Shown here: one piece after another, positions 1-6,616 of the stretch
How positions within the stretch are numbered: the stretch's first letter is position 1
Layout of the letters: the number at the start of each line of letters is the position of its first letter
Source: a bacterium
Lineage (GTDB): Bacteria; Electryoneota; RPQS01
Length of the DNA stretch: 7,140 nucleotides
Assembly (NCBI GenBank): GCA_018814465.1
Contig: JAHIZR010000298.1
Location: 1-7,140 of the forward strand
Direction of reading: 5' to 3'
Notes under the pieces: generated by a model
The model's database searches: none
What the model saw: the letters and a program-made list of their open reading frames with translations, nothing else
Told to the model about the DNA's origin: nothing
Translations under genes and position numbers: made by a program

Positions 1-1632
1 CTCCGGATTGCCGATTTCAGTATAGAAATAATTTCGATACGGCTCCCAATAGGGAGGGATTGAACTCATTAACGTGAACAAATTACTCGGCCCGACCCAG
101 TCCAGCCCGAGCGCGAACTCTTCCGGCGCAAACGTCATCGCCGCCAATACCATATAACCGCCGTAGGAACCGCCCCAGATCACCGTCTGCGAGGTATCCG
201 CCTGCGGATCGTTGCCAAGATATTTCTTCAGATAAACCACATCATAGAGCGGGTCTTCGCCCCATTTATGATCATCCGCCAGATAATAAGACTTTCCGTA
301 GCCCGTCGAGCCGCGCACATTCGGCACCGCCACGATAAATCCGCGACTCACTAAAAACTGCGTCCAGGCCGAATAGCCCGGAGCCGATTGCGCCATCGGT
401 CCGCCATGAACGTCTATCACAATCGGCAGCTTCCGGTTCTTGGGAATGTCTTTCGGCTTATAAATAAACGCCGGAATCTGCTTGCCGTCGAAGGATTCAT
501 AGTGAATCAACTCCGACTCCACCAGCATCTCGCTTTCCAATTCGGAATTGTCGAACAGATCGGTCAGCTTGATTAGCTCGTTTTCCTGAATGTCATACAG
601 ATATTGATCGCCCGGAATATTATCCGCATTCACGACAATCCGCAAATACCGCTCACTGCGGCTGAATCCCACCGGAATAATCTCCGCCGGAGGCAGCGGC
701 GGCAGCAGCAGCTTTTCGCCTGTCTTCACAATCGTAATTTCCACTTTCGACAAGCCGCCCTCGTTGATCGATGTGAAGAAATAACTATTATTGTGACTGA
801 ATCCCGCCTTCGTCACATCCCAATTCGCCTCGAGCACCTTTTCCCATTCGCCCGTCTTCGTGTCATACTTGGTCAGATAATCGAATTCGGCGTCCTTATC
901 CGAGATGACATAGTAATACCTGCCGTCCGGCGAAAAATCCGCAAACCGGTAGCCCGCCTCTCCGTCCTCCTGCGTCGCAAACGGCTTCATCTCCTCGGAC
1001 TCGATATCATAGACATAGAGATTCGAAGCCGTCACATTCAAGAACTCATGCAGAATGAGCGTCTTGTCATCCGGCGAAATTCCGTTTACACTGAAGGTCG
1101 TATTGTTCTCGAAGACCACCTCATGCTCCATCGTCTCCACATCCAGACGATAGGTGTCCATGAAGCGGTCGTCCCGCTTGTTTGAATTGTAATAAAGATA
1201 CTTCCCGTTGTGCGACCAGCCTAAGAACGTGGATCGTTTGCCTTCCCACGGCGTTATGTCCGTATAGATCTCCAACTCTTCATCATTGCCCGGATAGGTC
1301 ACATAGATATGCCAGTTCTCGTCCCCGTCCTTGTCCATCATGAAGAAGATCTTATCGCGATCCGTCGGACACCAGGTAATTCCGTAAACGGCGTCCTTCG
1401 TCTTTACCAGCCGCCGCCACTTACCATCCCTGACGGAAGTGATGTAAGGTTGATATAATCCTGATTTATCCGATACGAAGACAATCTCCGTCTCGTCCGG
1501 TGAAAATGAAATCCCGCCCACATAATACGTCTTGAAGAATTCCTCTAACGGAATATCCGCCGCGGTCTTTGCCTGCAGTTGTGTGCTCATAACTAAGAGT
1601 GCCGTTACGGCAAATAAAAGGTGCTTAAACAT
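1..1632 (-). CDS. Secreted S9-family serine peptidase (prolyl oligopeptidase/dipeptidyl aminopeptidase type), C-terminus beyond window
   Basis: The visible 544 residues run in frame off the left edge. Residues 1-21 look like a Sec signal peptide: a Lys near the start, a hydrophobic core and a likely cut after LQA, so the enzyme should be periplasmic or exported. Residues about 30-370 carry repeated propeller-like strands of the PD40/WD40 type (FSPDE near 43, ISPDD near 185, FSPDGRYYY near 233). The alpha/beta-hydrolase domain starts near 385 with an HGGP oxyanion-type motif (409-412), then NVRGSTGYG (438-446). The nucleophile motif is GGSYGGYM, with Ser489 as the probable catalytic serine. 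The Asp and His of the triad lie outside the window. S9 enzymes cleave short peptides, often after proline or at an N-terminal dipeptide; which subtype this is (S9B or S9C) cannot be settled here. ATG at 1632 is preceded by AGGA at a 6-nt spacing. It is not tightly linked to the upstream transporter operon. Confidence 0.93.
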   Translation of the reverse strand, partial: MFKHLLFAVTALLVMSTQLQAKTAADIPLEEFFKTYYVGGISFSPDETEIVFVSDKSGLYQPYITSVRDGKWRRLVKTKDAVYGITWCPTDRDKIFFMMDKDGDENWHIYVTYPGNDEELEIYTDITPWEGKRSTFLGWSHNGKYLYYNSNKRDDRFMDTYRLDVETMEHEVVFENNTTFSVNGISPDDKTLILHEFLNVTASNLYVYDIESEEMKPFATQEDGEAGYRFADFSPDGRYYYVISDKDAEFDYLTKYDTKTGEWEKVLEANWDVTKAGFSHNNSYFFTSINEGGLSKVEITIVKTGEKLLLPPLPPAEIIPVGFSRSERYLRIVVNADNIPGDQYLYDIQENELIKLTDLFDNSELESEMLVESELIHYESFDGKQIPAFIYKPKDIPKNRKLPIVIDVHGGPMAQSAPGYSAWTQFLVSRGFIVAVPNVRGSTGYGKSYYLADDHKWGEDPLYDVVYLKKYLGNDPQADTSQTVIWGGSYGGYMVLAAMTFAPEEFALGLDWVGPSNLFTLMSSIPPYWEPYRNYFYTEIGNPE

Positions 1633-1638
1633 GTACTA

Positions 1639-1642
1639 TCCT
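1639..1642 (-). promoter_or_regulatory. Ribosome binding site of the S9 peptidase gene
   Basis: On the minus strand AGGA lies 6 nt before the ATG at 1632. It supports that start over the in-frame Met15 codon, which would cut into the signal peptide. It is one of only two recognisable Shine-Dalgarno sequences among the starts in this window. Confidence 0.6.
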
Positions 1643-1676
1643 ATCGTTGCCTTTTCATGGATGAAATGCCCCAGTT

Positions 1677-1706
1677 CATATACTATCATTGTGCGCTATA
1701 TCTCAA
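1677..1706 (-). promoter_or_regulatory. Possible sigma70-like promoter for the S9 peptidase gene
   Basis: On the minus strand TTGAGA (1706-1701) is followed after 18 nt by TATATG (1682-1677), which would place a transcript start roughly 35-40 nt before the ATG. The match to consensus is partial and the stretch is AT-rich, so it could be chance. If real, it makes the peptidase a separate transcription unit from the transporter operon upstream. Confidence 0.3.
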
Positions 1707-1727
1707 GAGTGATCTTTCCGCCGAGCC

Positions 1728-1761
1728 GGGCTTCCCGCCGCGCAGGGCTTCCCGCCGCGCA
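1728..1761. repeat. 17-bp direct tandem repeat, two copies
   Basis: The unit GGGCTTCCCGCCGCGCA occurs at 1728-1744 and again, identically and without a gap, at 1745-1761. A third GGG follows at 1762-1764, leading into the hairpin at 1759-1777. It lies between two genes and codes for nothing supported. Two perfect copies suggest slippage or expansion of a GC-rich palindromic element; two copies are too few to call it a minisatellite. Confidence 0.8.
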
Positions 1762-1777
1762 GGGTCGCTGACCCTGC
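1759..1777. repeat. Perfect 8-bp hairpin (first of three)
   Basis: The arms GCAGGGTC (1759-1766) and GACCCTGC (1770-1777) are perfect inverted repeats around a 3-nt loop, GCT. No T-run follows on either strand, so a classical intrinsic terminator is unlikely. It lies 3' of the transporter operon as transcribed and 5' of the peptidase gene. It could stabilise or punctuate the operon transcript, or be part of a dispersed palindromic repeat. Confidence 0.6.
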
Positions 1778-1846
1778 CGAAGAAGTGAGTATTCGCCGAG
1801 CGGGGATTAAGCGTCAGCGATTCCCCGCCGAAATACCATTTCTTCG
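1778..1846. repeat. 69-nt imperfect palindrome (second of three hairpins)
   Basis: The outer arms CGAAGAA (1778-1784) and TTCTTCG (1840-1846) pair. So do GTATTCG (1789-1795) with the CGAAATAC stretch at 1829-1836 (one bulged A), and GCGGGGA (1800-1806) with TCCCCGC (1822-1828). A 4-nt bulge (1796-1799) and a short weakly paired stretch interrupt the stem. The 15-nt loop carries GTCAGCGA (1813-1820), the reverse complement of TCGCTGAC (1765-1772) in the preceding hairpin. The nearly continuous pairing of about 23 bp is more than a chance inverted repeat usually gives. A REP/BIME-type element or a miniature inverted-repeat element would fit. Confidence 0.55.
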
Positions 1847-1851
1847 CTCCC

Positions 1852-1877
1852 CCCCATTTACTCGCAGAGAAATGGGG
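1852..1877. repeat. Hairpin with 8-bp arms beside C and G runs (third of three)
   Basis: CCCCATTT (1852-1859) pairs perfectly with AAATGGGG (1870-1877). Inside, CTC (1861-1863) pairs with GAG (1867-1869) around a GCA loop, leaving one bulged A. Runs of seven C (1849-1855) and seven G (1882-1888) flank or overlap it and allow alternative pairings. Its near edge lies 28 nt past the stop codon of the last transporter gene on the minus strand. It could act as a 3'-end stabiliser, but without a T-tract I do not call it a rho-independent terminator. Confidence 0.5.
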
Positions 1878-1905
1878 AGTAGGGGGGGTAAATGCCTGAT
1901 CTTAG

Positions 1906-3162
1906 CTATTCATGCCGCAGCGCTTCGATCGGATCGAGCCGCGCTGCCTTGATCGCCGGCCACATCCCGAAGCCGATTCCCACCACCGAACAGAAAATGA
2001 CCGCCAAAAATACCGCCCATACCGGAACCGGAGCCGGGAAATTCAAATTCTGGTTGATTGCAATCGCCACGCCATATCCCAGAAAGATTCCAATCGCGCC
2101 GCCAACTTCGGAAAGCATAATCGCCTCAATCAAAAACTGCCTCAGAATCGAGGTCCGCGTTCCGCCCAACGCTTTGCGAATTCCGATTTCCCGCGTCCGC
2201 TCCGTCACCGAAACCAGCATGATATTCATAATCCCGATCCCGGCCACCAGCAGCGACACTCCGCATATACCAAAGGCGGCCACACCAATCCAGCCGGTCT
2301 GCTGATTGAACTGGTACTGCAGCAGATCAGGCGTCCACAATCCAAAGTTGTTCGGCTGCCCCGGCATCAGCCCCCGTTCCACGCGCAATGCCTCAATAAC
2401 TTCCTGCTGCGCGGATTCATAGACATCCGCCGAATAAGCCTGAATCGTCAGGTTAATGTCCCGCCAGTCGCCCCAAATCCGCTCGAAGGTCGACAGCGGA
2501 ATCCAACTGTAACTGTCCTGACTGTTTCCCAACAGCGATCCGCGTTCCTCAAAGACTCCGATCACTTCGAACTGCTGCCCATCAATGCGAATATTCTGCC
2601 CGATCGGATCCATATACTTGAATAACTGCTCGTAAGGATCGTTGCCTATAACAATCACGCGCCGCGCTGACAGCACGTCCTGATAAGTAATCGGCCGTCC
2701 ACGCGCGATATACATCGAGTTGTTCTCGCCGAATTCGATTGTTCCCCCCGCCACTTGCTGATTCGGATCGCTCTCAATCCCGCCCCGCACAAATGTCCGG
2801 CCGCCCGTCCATGTCTCCGCTCCCACCGCTCGCACCGAAGGACAGCGATCTCGAATCGCATCGGCATAACGCGCTTCGATGCGCGGACGCCACTCATGAC
2901 GGCGACGACCAATCGTAAAGCCTGTCTGCTGCTCGTCTTTCTGCACCTGAAATACATTCACACCCAAAGCATTCCGCATCGCGTCATCAATCGTATATTT
3001 AATCCCGCCGAGTACGGTCATCATCGTAATGATCGTCGACACTCCGATGACCACGCCGATTAATGTAAGAAACGCTCTCATCTTGTGCGCGCGCAGCGAC
3101 TCGAGAGCCATCCGCAGCGACTCCCAGAGTGATACAATTAGTCTGTAAAGATTAGATGCCAT
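1906..3162 (-). CDS. MacB/FtsX-type ABC transporter permease (second permease of the operon)
   Basis: This 418-residue inner-membrane subunit has the FtsX/MacB permease layout: a short cytoplasmic N-terminus, a first membrane segment (about 33-55), a large periplasmic domain (about 56-290) and three C-terminal membrane segments (about 291-315, 343-368, 380-403). The family signature GIGIMNIMLVSVTERTREIG lies at 308-327, and the protein ends in the conserved PIEALRHE. Length is normal for a permease without a fused ATPase. In the MacB family this domain passes ATPase motion to the periplasm. It starts 6 nt after the stop of the first permease gene with no clear Shine-Dalgarno, so coupled translation is likely. 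The periplasmic domain differs clearly from that of the partner permease, which suggests a heterodimer. Substrate is unknown; lipoprotein, peptide, lipid or drug export are all possible. Confidence 0.93.
   Translation of the reverse strand: MASNLYRLIVSLWESLRMALESLRAHKMRAFLTLIGVVIGVSTIITMMTVLGGIKYTIDDAMRNALGVNVFQVQKDEQQTGFTIGRRRHEWRPRIEARYADAIRDRCPSVRAVGAETWTGGRTFVRGGIESDPNQQVAGGTIEFGENNSMYIARGRPITYQDVLSARRVIVIGNDPYEQLFKYMDPIGQNIRIDGQQFEVIGVFEERGSLLGNSQDSYSWIPLSTFERIWGDWRDINLTIQAYSADVYESAQQEVIEALRVERGLMPGQPNNFGLWTPDLLQYQFNQQTGWIGVAAFGICGVSLLVAGIGIMNIMLVSVTERTREIGIRKALGGTRTSILRQFLIEAIMLSEVGGAIGIFLGYGVAIAINQNLNFPAPVPVWAVFLAVIFCSVVGIGFGMWPAIKAARLDPIEALRHE
2201..2241. repeat. 41-bp direct repeat, copy within the second permease gene
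   Basis: These 41 bases are identical to 3458-3498 in the neighbouring permease gene, including synonymous positions. They encode the conserved segment GIGIMNIMLVSVTE around the second membrane segment. The bases beyond one end are also similar but not identical (GCCCAACGC is shared about 36 bp to the left of both copies). The repeat is coding, not a mobile element. Confidence 0.85.
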
Positions 3163-3168
3163 CGTTCG

Positions 3169-4395
3169 CTACTCGTGCCGCAGGGCTTCTATGGGAGGCA
3201 TATTCGCCGCCTTGATCGACGGAAATAAACCAAAGAATACTCCAACCACGGCGGAAAAAATGATTCCTATTCCCACCACCCAAATCGGCATATACGTCGG
3301 CAAAAACTCATTGATCGCCAGCGAAACACCCCAAGCGAATCCCACGCCGACAAGTCCGCCCATCGCGCAGATAATCGCCGACTCCACTAAAAACTGCCAG
3401 CTCACCATCCAACGCTTCGCGCCCAACGCCTTGCGCAAGCCGATCTCCGCCGTGCGTTCCGTCACCGAAACCAGCATGATATTCATAATCCCGATCCCAC
3501 CGACTAACAGTGAAATGAACGCAATAATAACACCGCCCGTATAGATTCCGCTGGTCAAATCGTTATAGGCTCCCATGATCAGCGATTGATCGTTGATGCC
3601 GAAATCATCCGGTTCCGTGGGCGAAAGTTTCCGAATGCGCCGCATCAGCCCCTTCAACTCCCACTTCAAATCCTCCATATCAGCAGCCGATGCCGCCTTC
3701 ACGATGATCGTTGTGCTGTTCTGTCTCGGATCAAATCCGAAACGCTTCATGTGCGTGCCGTATGGAATACAGACGAAGTAGTCCATGCTCTGCCCGAAGA
3801 AGCTGCCCACCCGCTCGGCGACTCCGATCACTCTGAACTTCCAACCCGCAATCGATATCTTCTGCCCGATGGGCTGCACCTTATCGAACAGCCGCTCGGC
3901 GATCCCCGCCCCGATGACCGCGACAGGCTGATTGCGGCGCACATCCTCTGCCGACAAAAACCTGCCGAAATCAATCGCCACCGAGTTGGTTATCAAATAG
4001 TCTTCCGATACTCCCCGCACATCCACACCGGTCTGCTGGGCCGCGCCGAAAGCTACCGTCATCTCCCGGTCGTCCAGCGGCGTCGCCGCCATCGCTAACT
4101 TCGACTCCTCTTTGATGCGCAGCGCCATGTCCGGAGTCATATTGGGCCGCATCCACTGCTCCCGCCAGTTGCGCTCGAACCACGACCACTTGGAAACGTA
4201 ATAAGTATTCGCTCCCAGAAACGCAAACTGCCCTTCCACCGCCCGGTTCAAGCCCAAAATAATCGTAATCATCAGAATCACGGTCGTCACTCCGATGACG
4301 ATGCCGAGCGTCGTTAAGGCCGCGCGCAGTTTGTTCGACACTAACGCGCGAAAGGCGATCCGTAAACCGGCCGCTGTGTCAGAAAAGAACCGCAT
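3169..4395 (-). CDS. MacB/FtsX-type ABC transporter permease (first permease of the operon)
   Basis: This 408-residue inner-membrane subunit has the same four-segment layout as its neighbour: membrane segments at about 27-49, 286-309, 338-362 and 371-393, with a MacB-like periplasmic domain between the first two. The signature GGIGIMNIMLVSVTERTAEI (299-318) and the C-terminal PIEALRHE identify the FtsX/MacB permease family. The gene overlaps the ATPase gene by one base (TAATG, the A at 4395 shared), so translation is probably coupled and subunit ratios kept close. The periplasmic domain contains the RFLSAEDV and AVIGAGIAERLF segments often seen in MacB-like periplasmic domains. With the second permease it most likely forms a heterodimer driven by one ATPase species. 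The transported substrate cannot be inferred. Confidence 0.94.
   Translation of the reverse strand: MRFFSDTAAGLRIAFRALVSNKLRAALTTLGIVIGVTTVILMITIILGLNRAVEGQFAFLGANTYYVSKWSWFERNWREQWMRPNMTPDMALRIKEESKLAMAATPLDDREMTVAFGAAQQTGVDVRGVSEDYLITNSVAIDFGRFLSAEDVRRNQPVAVIGAGIAERLFDKVQPIGQKISIAGWKFRVIGVAERVGSFFGQSMDYFVCIPYGTHMKRFGFDPRQNSTTIIVKAASAADMEDLKWELKGLMRRIRKLSPTEPDDFGINDQSLIMGAYNDLTSGIYTGGVIIAFISLLVGGIGIMNIMLVSVTERTAEIGLRKALGAKRWMVSWQFLVESAIICAMGGLVGVGFAWGVSLAINEFLPTYMPIWVVGIGIIFSAVVGVFFGLFPSIKAANMPPIEALRHE
3458..3498. repeat. 41-bp direct repeat, copy within the first permease gene
   Basis: This is the second copy of the sequence at 2201-2241, 1257 bp away in the same orientation. Identity through third codon positions contrasts with the clear divergence of the rest of the two genes. 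It may reflect gene conversion, or strong constraint combined with shared codon preference. Confidence 0.85.
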
Positions 4396-5108
4396 TATAC
4401 GCTCGTCGTCCGCCTGTCGGATTCGATCTTGCCGTCCAGCAAACGGATAATCCGCTGCGAGTGCTGCGCAATTTCCTCTTCATGCGTCACCAGCACAATC
4501 GTATTCCCCTCATTATGAATCCGATCCAGCAACTCCATGATCTCGGCGCCCGTCTTCGAGTCCAGATTTCCCGTCGGCTCGTCCGCCAAAATAATCGAAG
4601 GATTCGTCACCAGCGCCCGCGCCACCGCGACCCGCTGCCGCTGACCGCCCGAAAGTTCATTGGGTTTGTGCTTCATTCTGTCCGTCAGACCAACGGCCTC
4701 TAAAGCCTCCTTCGCGCGCCTGCGCCGCTGGGAAGGGGATTCACCTGCATAGACGAGAGGGAGTTCCACGTTCTGCAGCGCAGACGCTCGCGGAAGGAGG
4801 TTAAAGGTCTGAAACACAAATCCAATCCGGCGATTCCGGATCTCGGCCAACTTCGCGTCACTCAATCCCGCGACGCGCTCATTCGCCAAATAGTATTCAC
4901 CGGTCGACGGCGTATCCAAACAGCCGATCAAATTCATCAAGGTTGATTTCCCCGAGCCTGAAGGTCCCATTATCGAGACATATTCATTCTCATGGATATC
5001 AACATCAACACCGTTTAGAGCGTTGACCTGCACGCTGCCCAGATCGTATATCTTTTTCATGCCCCGAATCTCGATCAGAGCGCGATGGTTATTCGAGAAG
5101 TTGCTCAT
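4395..5108 (-). CDS. MacB/LolD-type ABC transporter ATP-binding protein
   Basis: This 237-residue cytoplasmic ATPase is full length for the MacB/LolD/YknY family and has every motif needed for ATP hydrolysis. These are Walker A GPSGSGKST (48-56), Q-loop Gln100 in FVFQTFNLLPR, signature LSGGQ (152-156), Walker B IILADE with catalytic Glu177, D-loop NLDS (181-184) and H-loop His209. The stretch NVELPLVYAG (113-122) after the Q-loop is typical of this branch. The ATG at 5108 is preferred over Met17 because the first beta-strand (ALIEIRGMKKIY) would otherwise be lost. No good Shine-Dalgarno precedes it. The gene starts 23 nt after the adaptor gene and overlaps the next permease gene by one base. 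It should power both FtsX-type permeases; being unfused, it is closer in arrangement to YknXYZ or LolCDE than to E. coli MacB. Confidence 0.97.
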   Translation of the reverse strand: MSNFSNNHRALIEIRGMKKIYDLGSVQVNALNGVDVDIHENEYVSIMGPSGSGKSTLMNLIGCLDTPSTGEYYLANERVAGLSDAKLAEIRNRRIGFVFQTFNLLPRASALQNVELPLVYAGESPSQRRRRAKEALEAVGLTDRMKHKPNELSGGQRQRVAVARALVTNPSIILADEPTGNLDSKTGAEIMELLDRIHNEGNTIVLVTHEEEIAQHSQRIIRLLDGKIESDRRTTSV

Positions 5109-5120
5109 ATTCGTTATGTC

Positions 5121-5133
5121 AGCGCGGTGCGCT
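5121..5133 (-). promoter_or_regulatory. Small GC hairpin between adaptor and ATPase genes
   Basis: AGCGC (5121-5125) and GCGCT (5129-5133) form a 5-bp stem with a 3-nt loop that overlaps the adaptor stop codon. It ends 12 nt before the ATPase ATG. It could slow ribosomes or limit initiation and so tune the adaptor-to-ATPase ratio. A stem this short can easily occur by chance. Confidence 0.25.
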
Positions 5134-6439
5134 AATCCTCAGTTTCTTCCTCATCTTCTTTCTGCTTCTCCCCTTCCTTCTTCTCCTCCTTCAGCTTGAC
5201 CGCATCCCCGTCCTTCAGGTCGCGCGCCAGTACTCGATAAGGACCATTGATCACCGAATCTCCCTCCGCGATGCCTTCGATAATCTCCATGTGGCGCTCC
5301 GAGGCAATCCCCGCGCGCACCGGCATCCATTCCGCTTTCCCCTCCTTATAGAGGAAGACGCCCGACTCCAGTTCCTGACGTGTCAGCAGGCTGGTCGTAT
5401 CCAGCGTCCCGCTCTTCACCTGCGCCTCGATTTCCCGCGATGATTGCGATTTTTCCTTCGCCTTCAACTCAACCGCTTCCCCTTTCTTCGCATCACGAAT
5501 CGCCACGCTCTGAATCGATACCGAAATCGCGCTGTTGCGGTAATCCGTCGCGATATCCACCGTCGCCGACATCCCCGGACGAATTCCCTTTATCGAATCT
5601 ACGATGCTGACTAATACATCAAAATTCGTCGCCGCCGCTTCGCCCACCAGACTATTGCCTGTCCCGACATTGGAAGCCGATTCCGCAATCTCCGTTACAA
5701 TTCCAACGAATTGAGTATCCGGGAAAGCATCTATCTCTACAAATGAGGAATCACCTAATTTCACACTCACAATATCGTGCTCATCCACTTCAGCTCGCAC
5801 TTGCATCTTCGACAGATCGGCTATTACCAGAATCACATCCTCCTGAAACTGTGATCCCAACGTCAACTCACCGATCTCCTTATTAAGCAGCGAAATCGTT
5901 CCCGTCATCGACGCGTGCAGCCGAGTCTTCGCCAAATTCTCGCGAGCATTACGCTCGTTAGCCTCAGCCCGATCAAGATCGGCTGCCGTCAATTCGGCAT
6001 TCGCCTGCGCGGCATCCAGATCCGCCTCTGAAGCCATCCCTTTCGCGACAAGCTCACTGATTCTCCGCAGATCCGCATCGGCCTTTTGCTTTGCCGCCCG
6101 CGCTGATCTTAACGCTGATTTTGCTGCATCTAAATTAGAAATATAGAGTTCCGGATCTAACTCAACCAGAAAATCACCCTCATGAACGTATTGACCCTCC
6201 TTCACCGGAAGCTGCACGATCCGGCCCGGAATCTCCGCCGAGAGCTTTACTTGCGTAACCGGCTCAATTTTCCCAATGGCTGAAACCGTGGCCACGATCC
6301 GCCGTACCGCCGCCTCTTCAACCGTCACACTAATGGCTACATCTTTCTTCTGCTGACTCTGATAAATCGCGCCGCCACCGACCACTACTACCAACAAAAT
6401 GATGACGATGATGATGATTTTCTTCTTTTTAGATCTCAT
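5132..6439 (-). CDS. MacA/HlyD-family periplasmic adaptor (membrane-fusion protein)
   Basis: This 435-residue adaptor is anchored by one N-terminal segment (about 8-28, after the basic RSKKKK). It joins inner-membrane ABC subunits to an outer-membrane channel in tripartite exporters. Next come the first lipoyl half (about 56-96, with IEPVTQVKLSAEIPGRI), an Ala/Glu-rich coiled-coil hairpin (about 98-175), the second lipoyl half (about 176-207) and a beta-barrel (about 211-298, ending near GIRPGMSATVDI). The membrane-proximal domain follows. It is interrupted by a charged insertion of about 40 residues (near 316-357) between SVAI and GVFLYKEG. The C-terminus (417-435) is a Lys/Glu/Asp tail with 11 of 19 residues acidic. 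The gene leads the operon. ATG at 6439 has no Shine-Dalgarno, but the basic-then-hydrophobic N-terminus makes it the natural start. No outer-membrane partner gene is in the window. Confidence 0.94.
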   Translation of the reverse strand: MRSKKKKIIIIVIILLVVVVGGGAIYQSQQKKDVAISVTVEEAAVRRIVATVSAIGKIEPVTQVKLSAEIPGRIVQLPVKEGQYVHEGDFLVELDPELYISNLDAAKSALRSARAAKQKADADLRRISELVAKGMASEADLDAAQANAELTAADLDRAEANERNARENLAKTRLHASMTGTISLLNKEIGELTLGSQFQEDVILVIADLSKMQVRAEVDEHDIVSVKLGDSSFVEIDAFPDTQFVGIVTEIAESASNVGTGNSLVGEAAATNFDVLVSIVDSIKGIRPGMSATVDIATDYRNSAISVSIQSVAIRDAKKGEAVELKAKEKSQSSREIEAQVKSGTLDTTSLLTRQELESGVFLYKEGKAEWMPVRAGIASERHMEIIEGIAEGDSVINGPYRVLARDLKDGDAVKLKEEKKEGEKQKEDEEETED

Positions 6440-6480
6440 GAGGGGAACGCTTTGGATATGTGCTGTTTGGAACCTCTTTC

Positions 6481-6517
6481 GAACCGCAAGCCGATTTTCT
6501 TGGCTTAGCCGGGGTTC
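6481..6517 (-). promoter_or_regulatory. Imperfect hairpin, possible 5' leader structure of the transporter operon
   Basis: GAACC (6481-6485) pairs with GGTTC (6513-6517). Inside, AAGCC (6488-6492) pairs with GGCTT (6502-6506) around a 9-nt loop; an unequal internal loop separates the two stems. It lies about 40 nt before the adaptor start codon on the minus strand. It could be a leader structure or an operator with dyad symmetry. No known riboswitch class is recognisable. Confidence 0.3.
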
Positions 6518-6616
6518 AATTACTATGAGAGACTGTTGCTGAAGAATGTTGCATCTTCACCAACTTCAATTTGATAAGTAACATTTTCAAAGCCGAAAGG
6601 CGCTTCTATCTCTATG

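Noticed and set aside
604..1185. 193-codon open frame on the plus strand
   Set aside because: It lies wholly antisense to the S9 peptidase gene, whose protein shows clear family motifs. Its product is Arg/His/Ile-rich without domains, as expected for an antisense shadow.
1728..1761. CRISPR array
   Set aside because: There are only two 17-bp units with no spacer between them; a CRISPR array needs longer repeats separated by unique spacers.
1532..1771. 79-codon plus-strand frame crossing the peptidase start and the tandem repeat
   Set aside because: Its first part is antisense to the signal peptide region and its end is a translation of the GC-rich repeat. It has no ribosome site and no recognisable protein character.
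1759..1877. Rho-independent terminator for the transporter operon
   Set aside because: The stems are strong, but no T-run follows any of them in the minus-strand direction, so I list them as hairpins or repeats only.
1912..2625. 237-codon plus-strand frame
   Set aside because: It is antisense to a permease with full membrane topology and signature motifs. The product is rich in Arg, His and Asn with no domain.
3586..4098. 170-codon plus-strand frame
   Set aside because: It is antisense to the first permease gene, with shadow composition and no ribosome site of note.
1906..6439. Naming the operon a macrolide-resistance pump (macAB)
   Set aside because: The family match is to MacA and MacB-type proteins in general. 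The ATPase is unfused, there are two permeases, and substrate cannot be read from sequence, so no gene symbol or drug was assigned.
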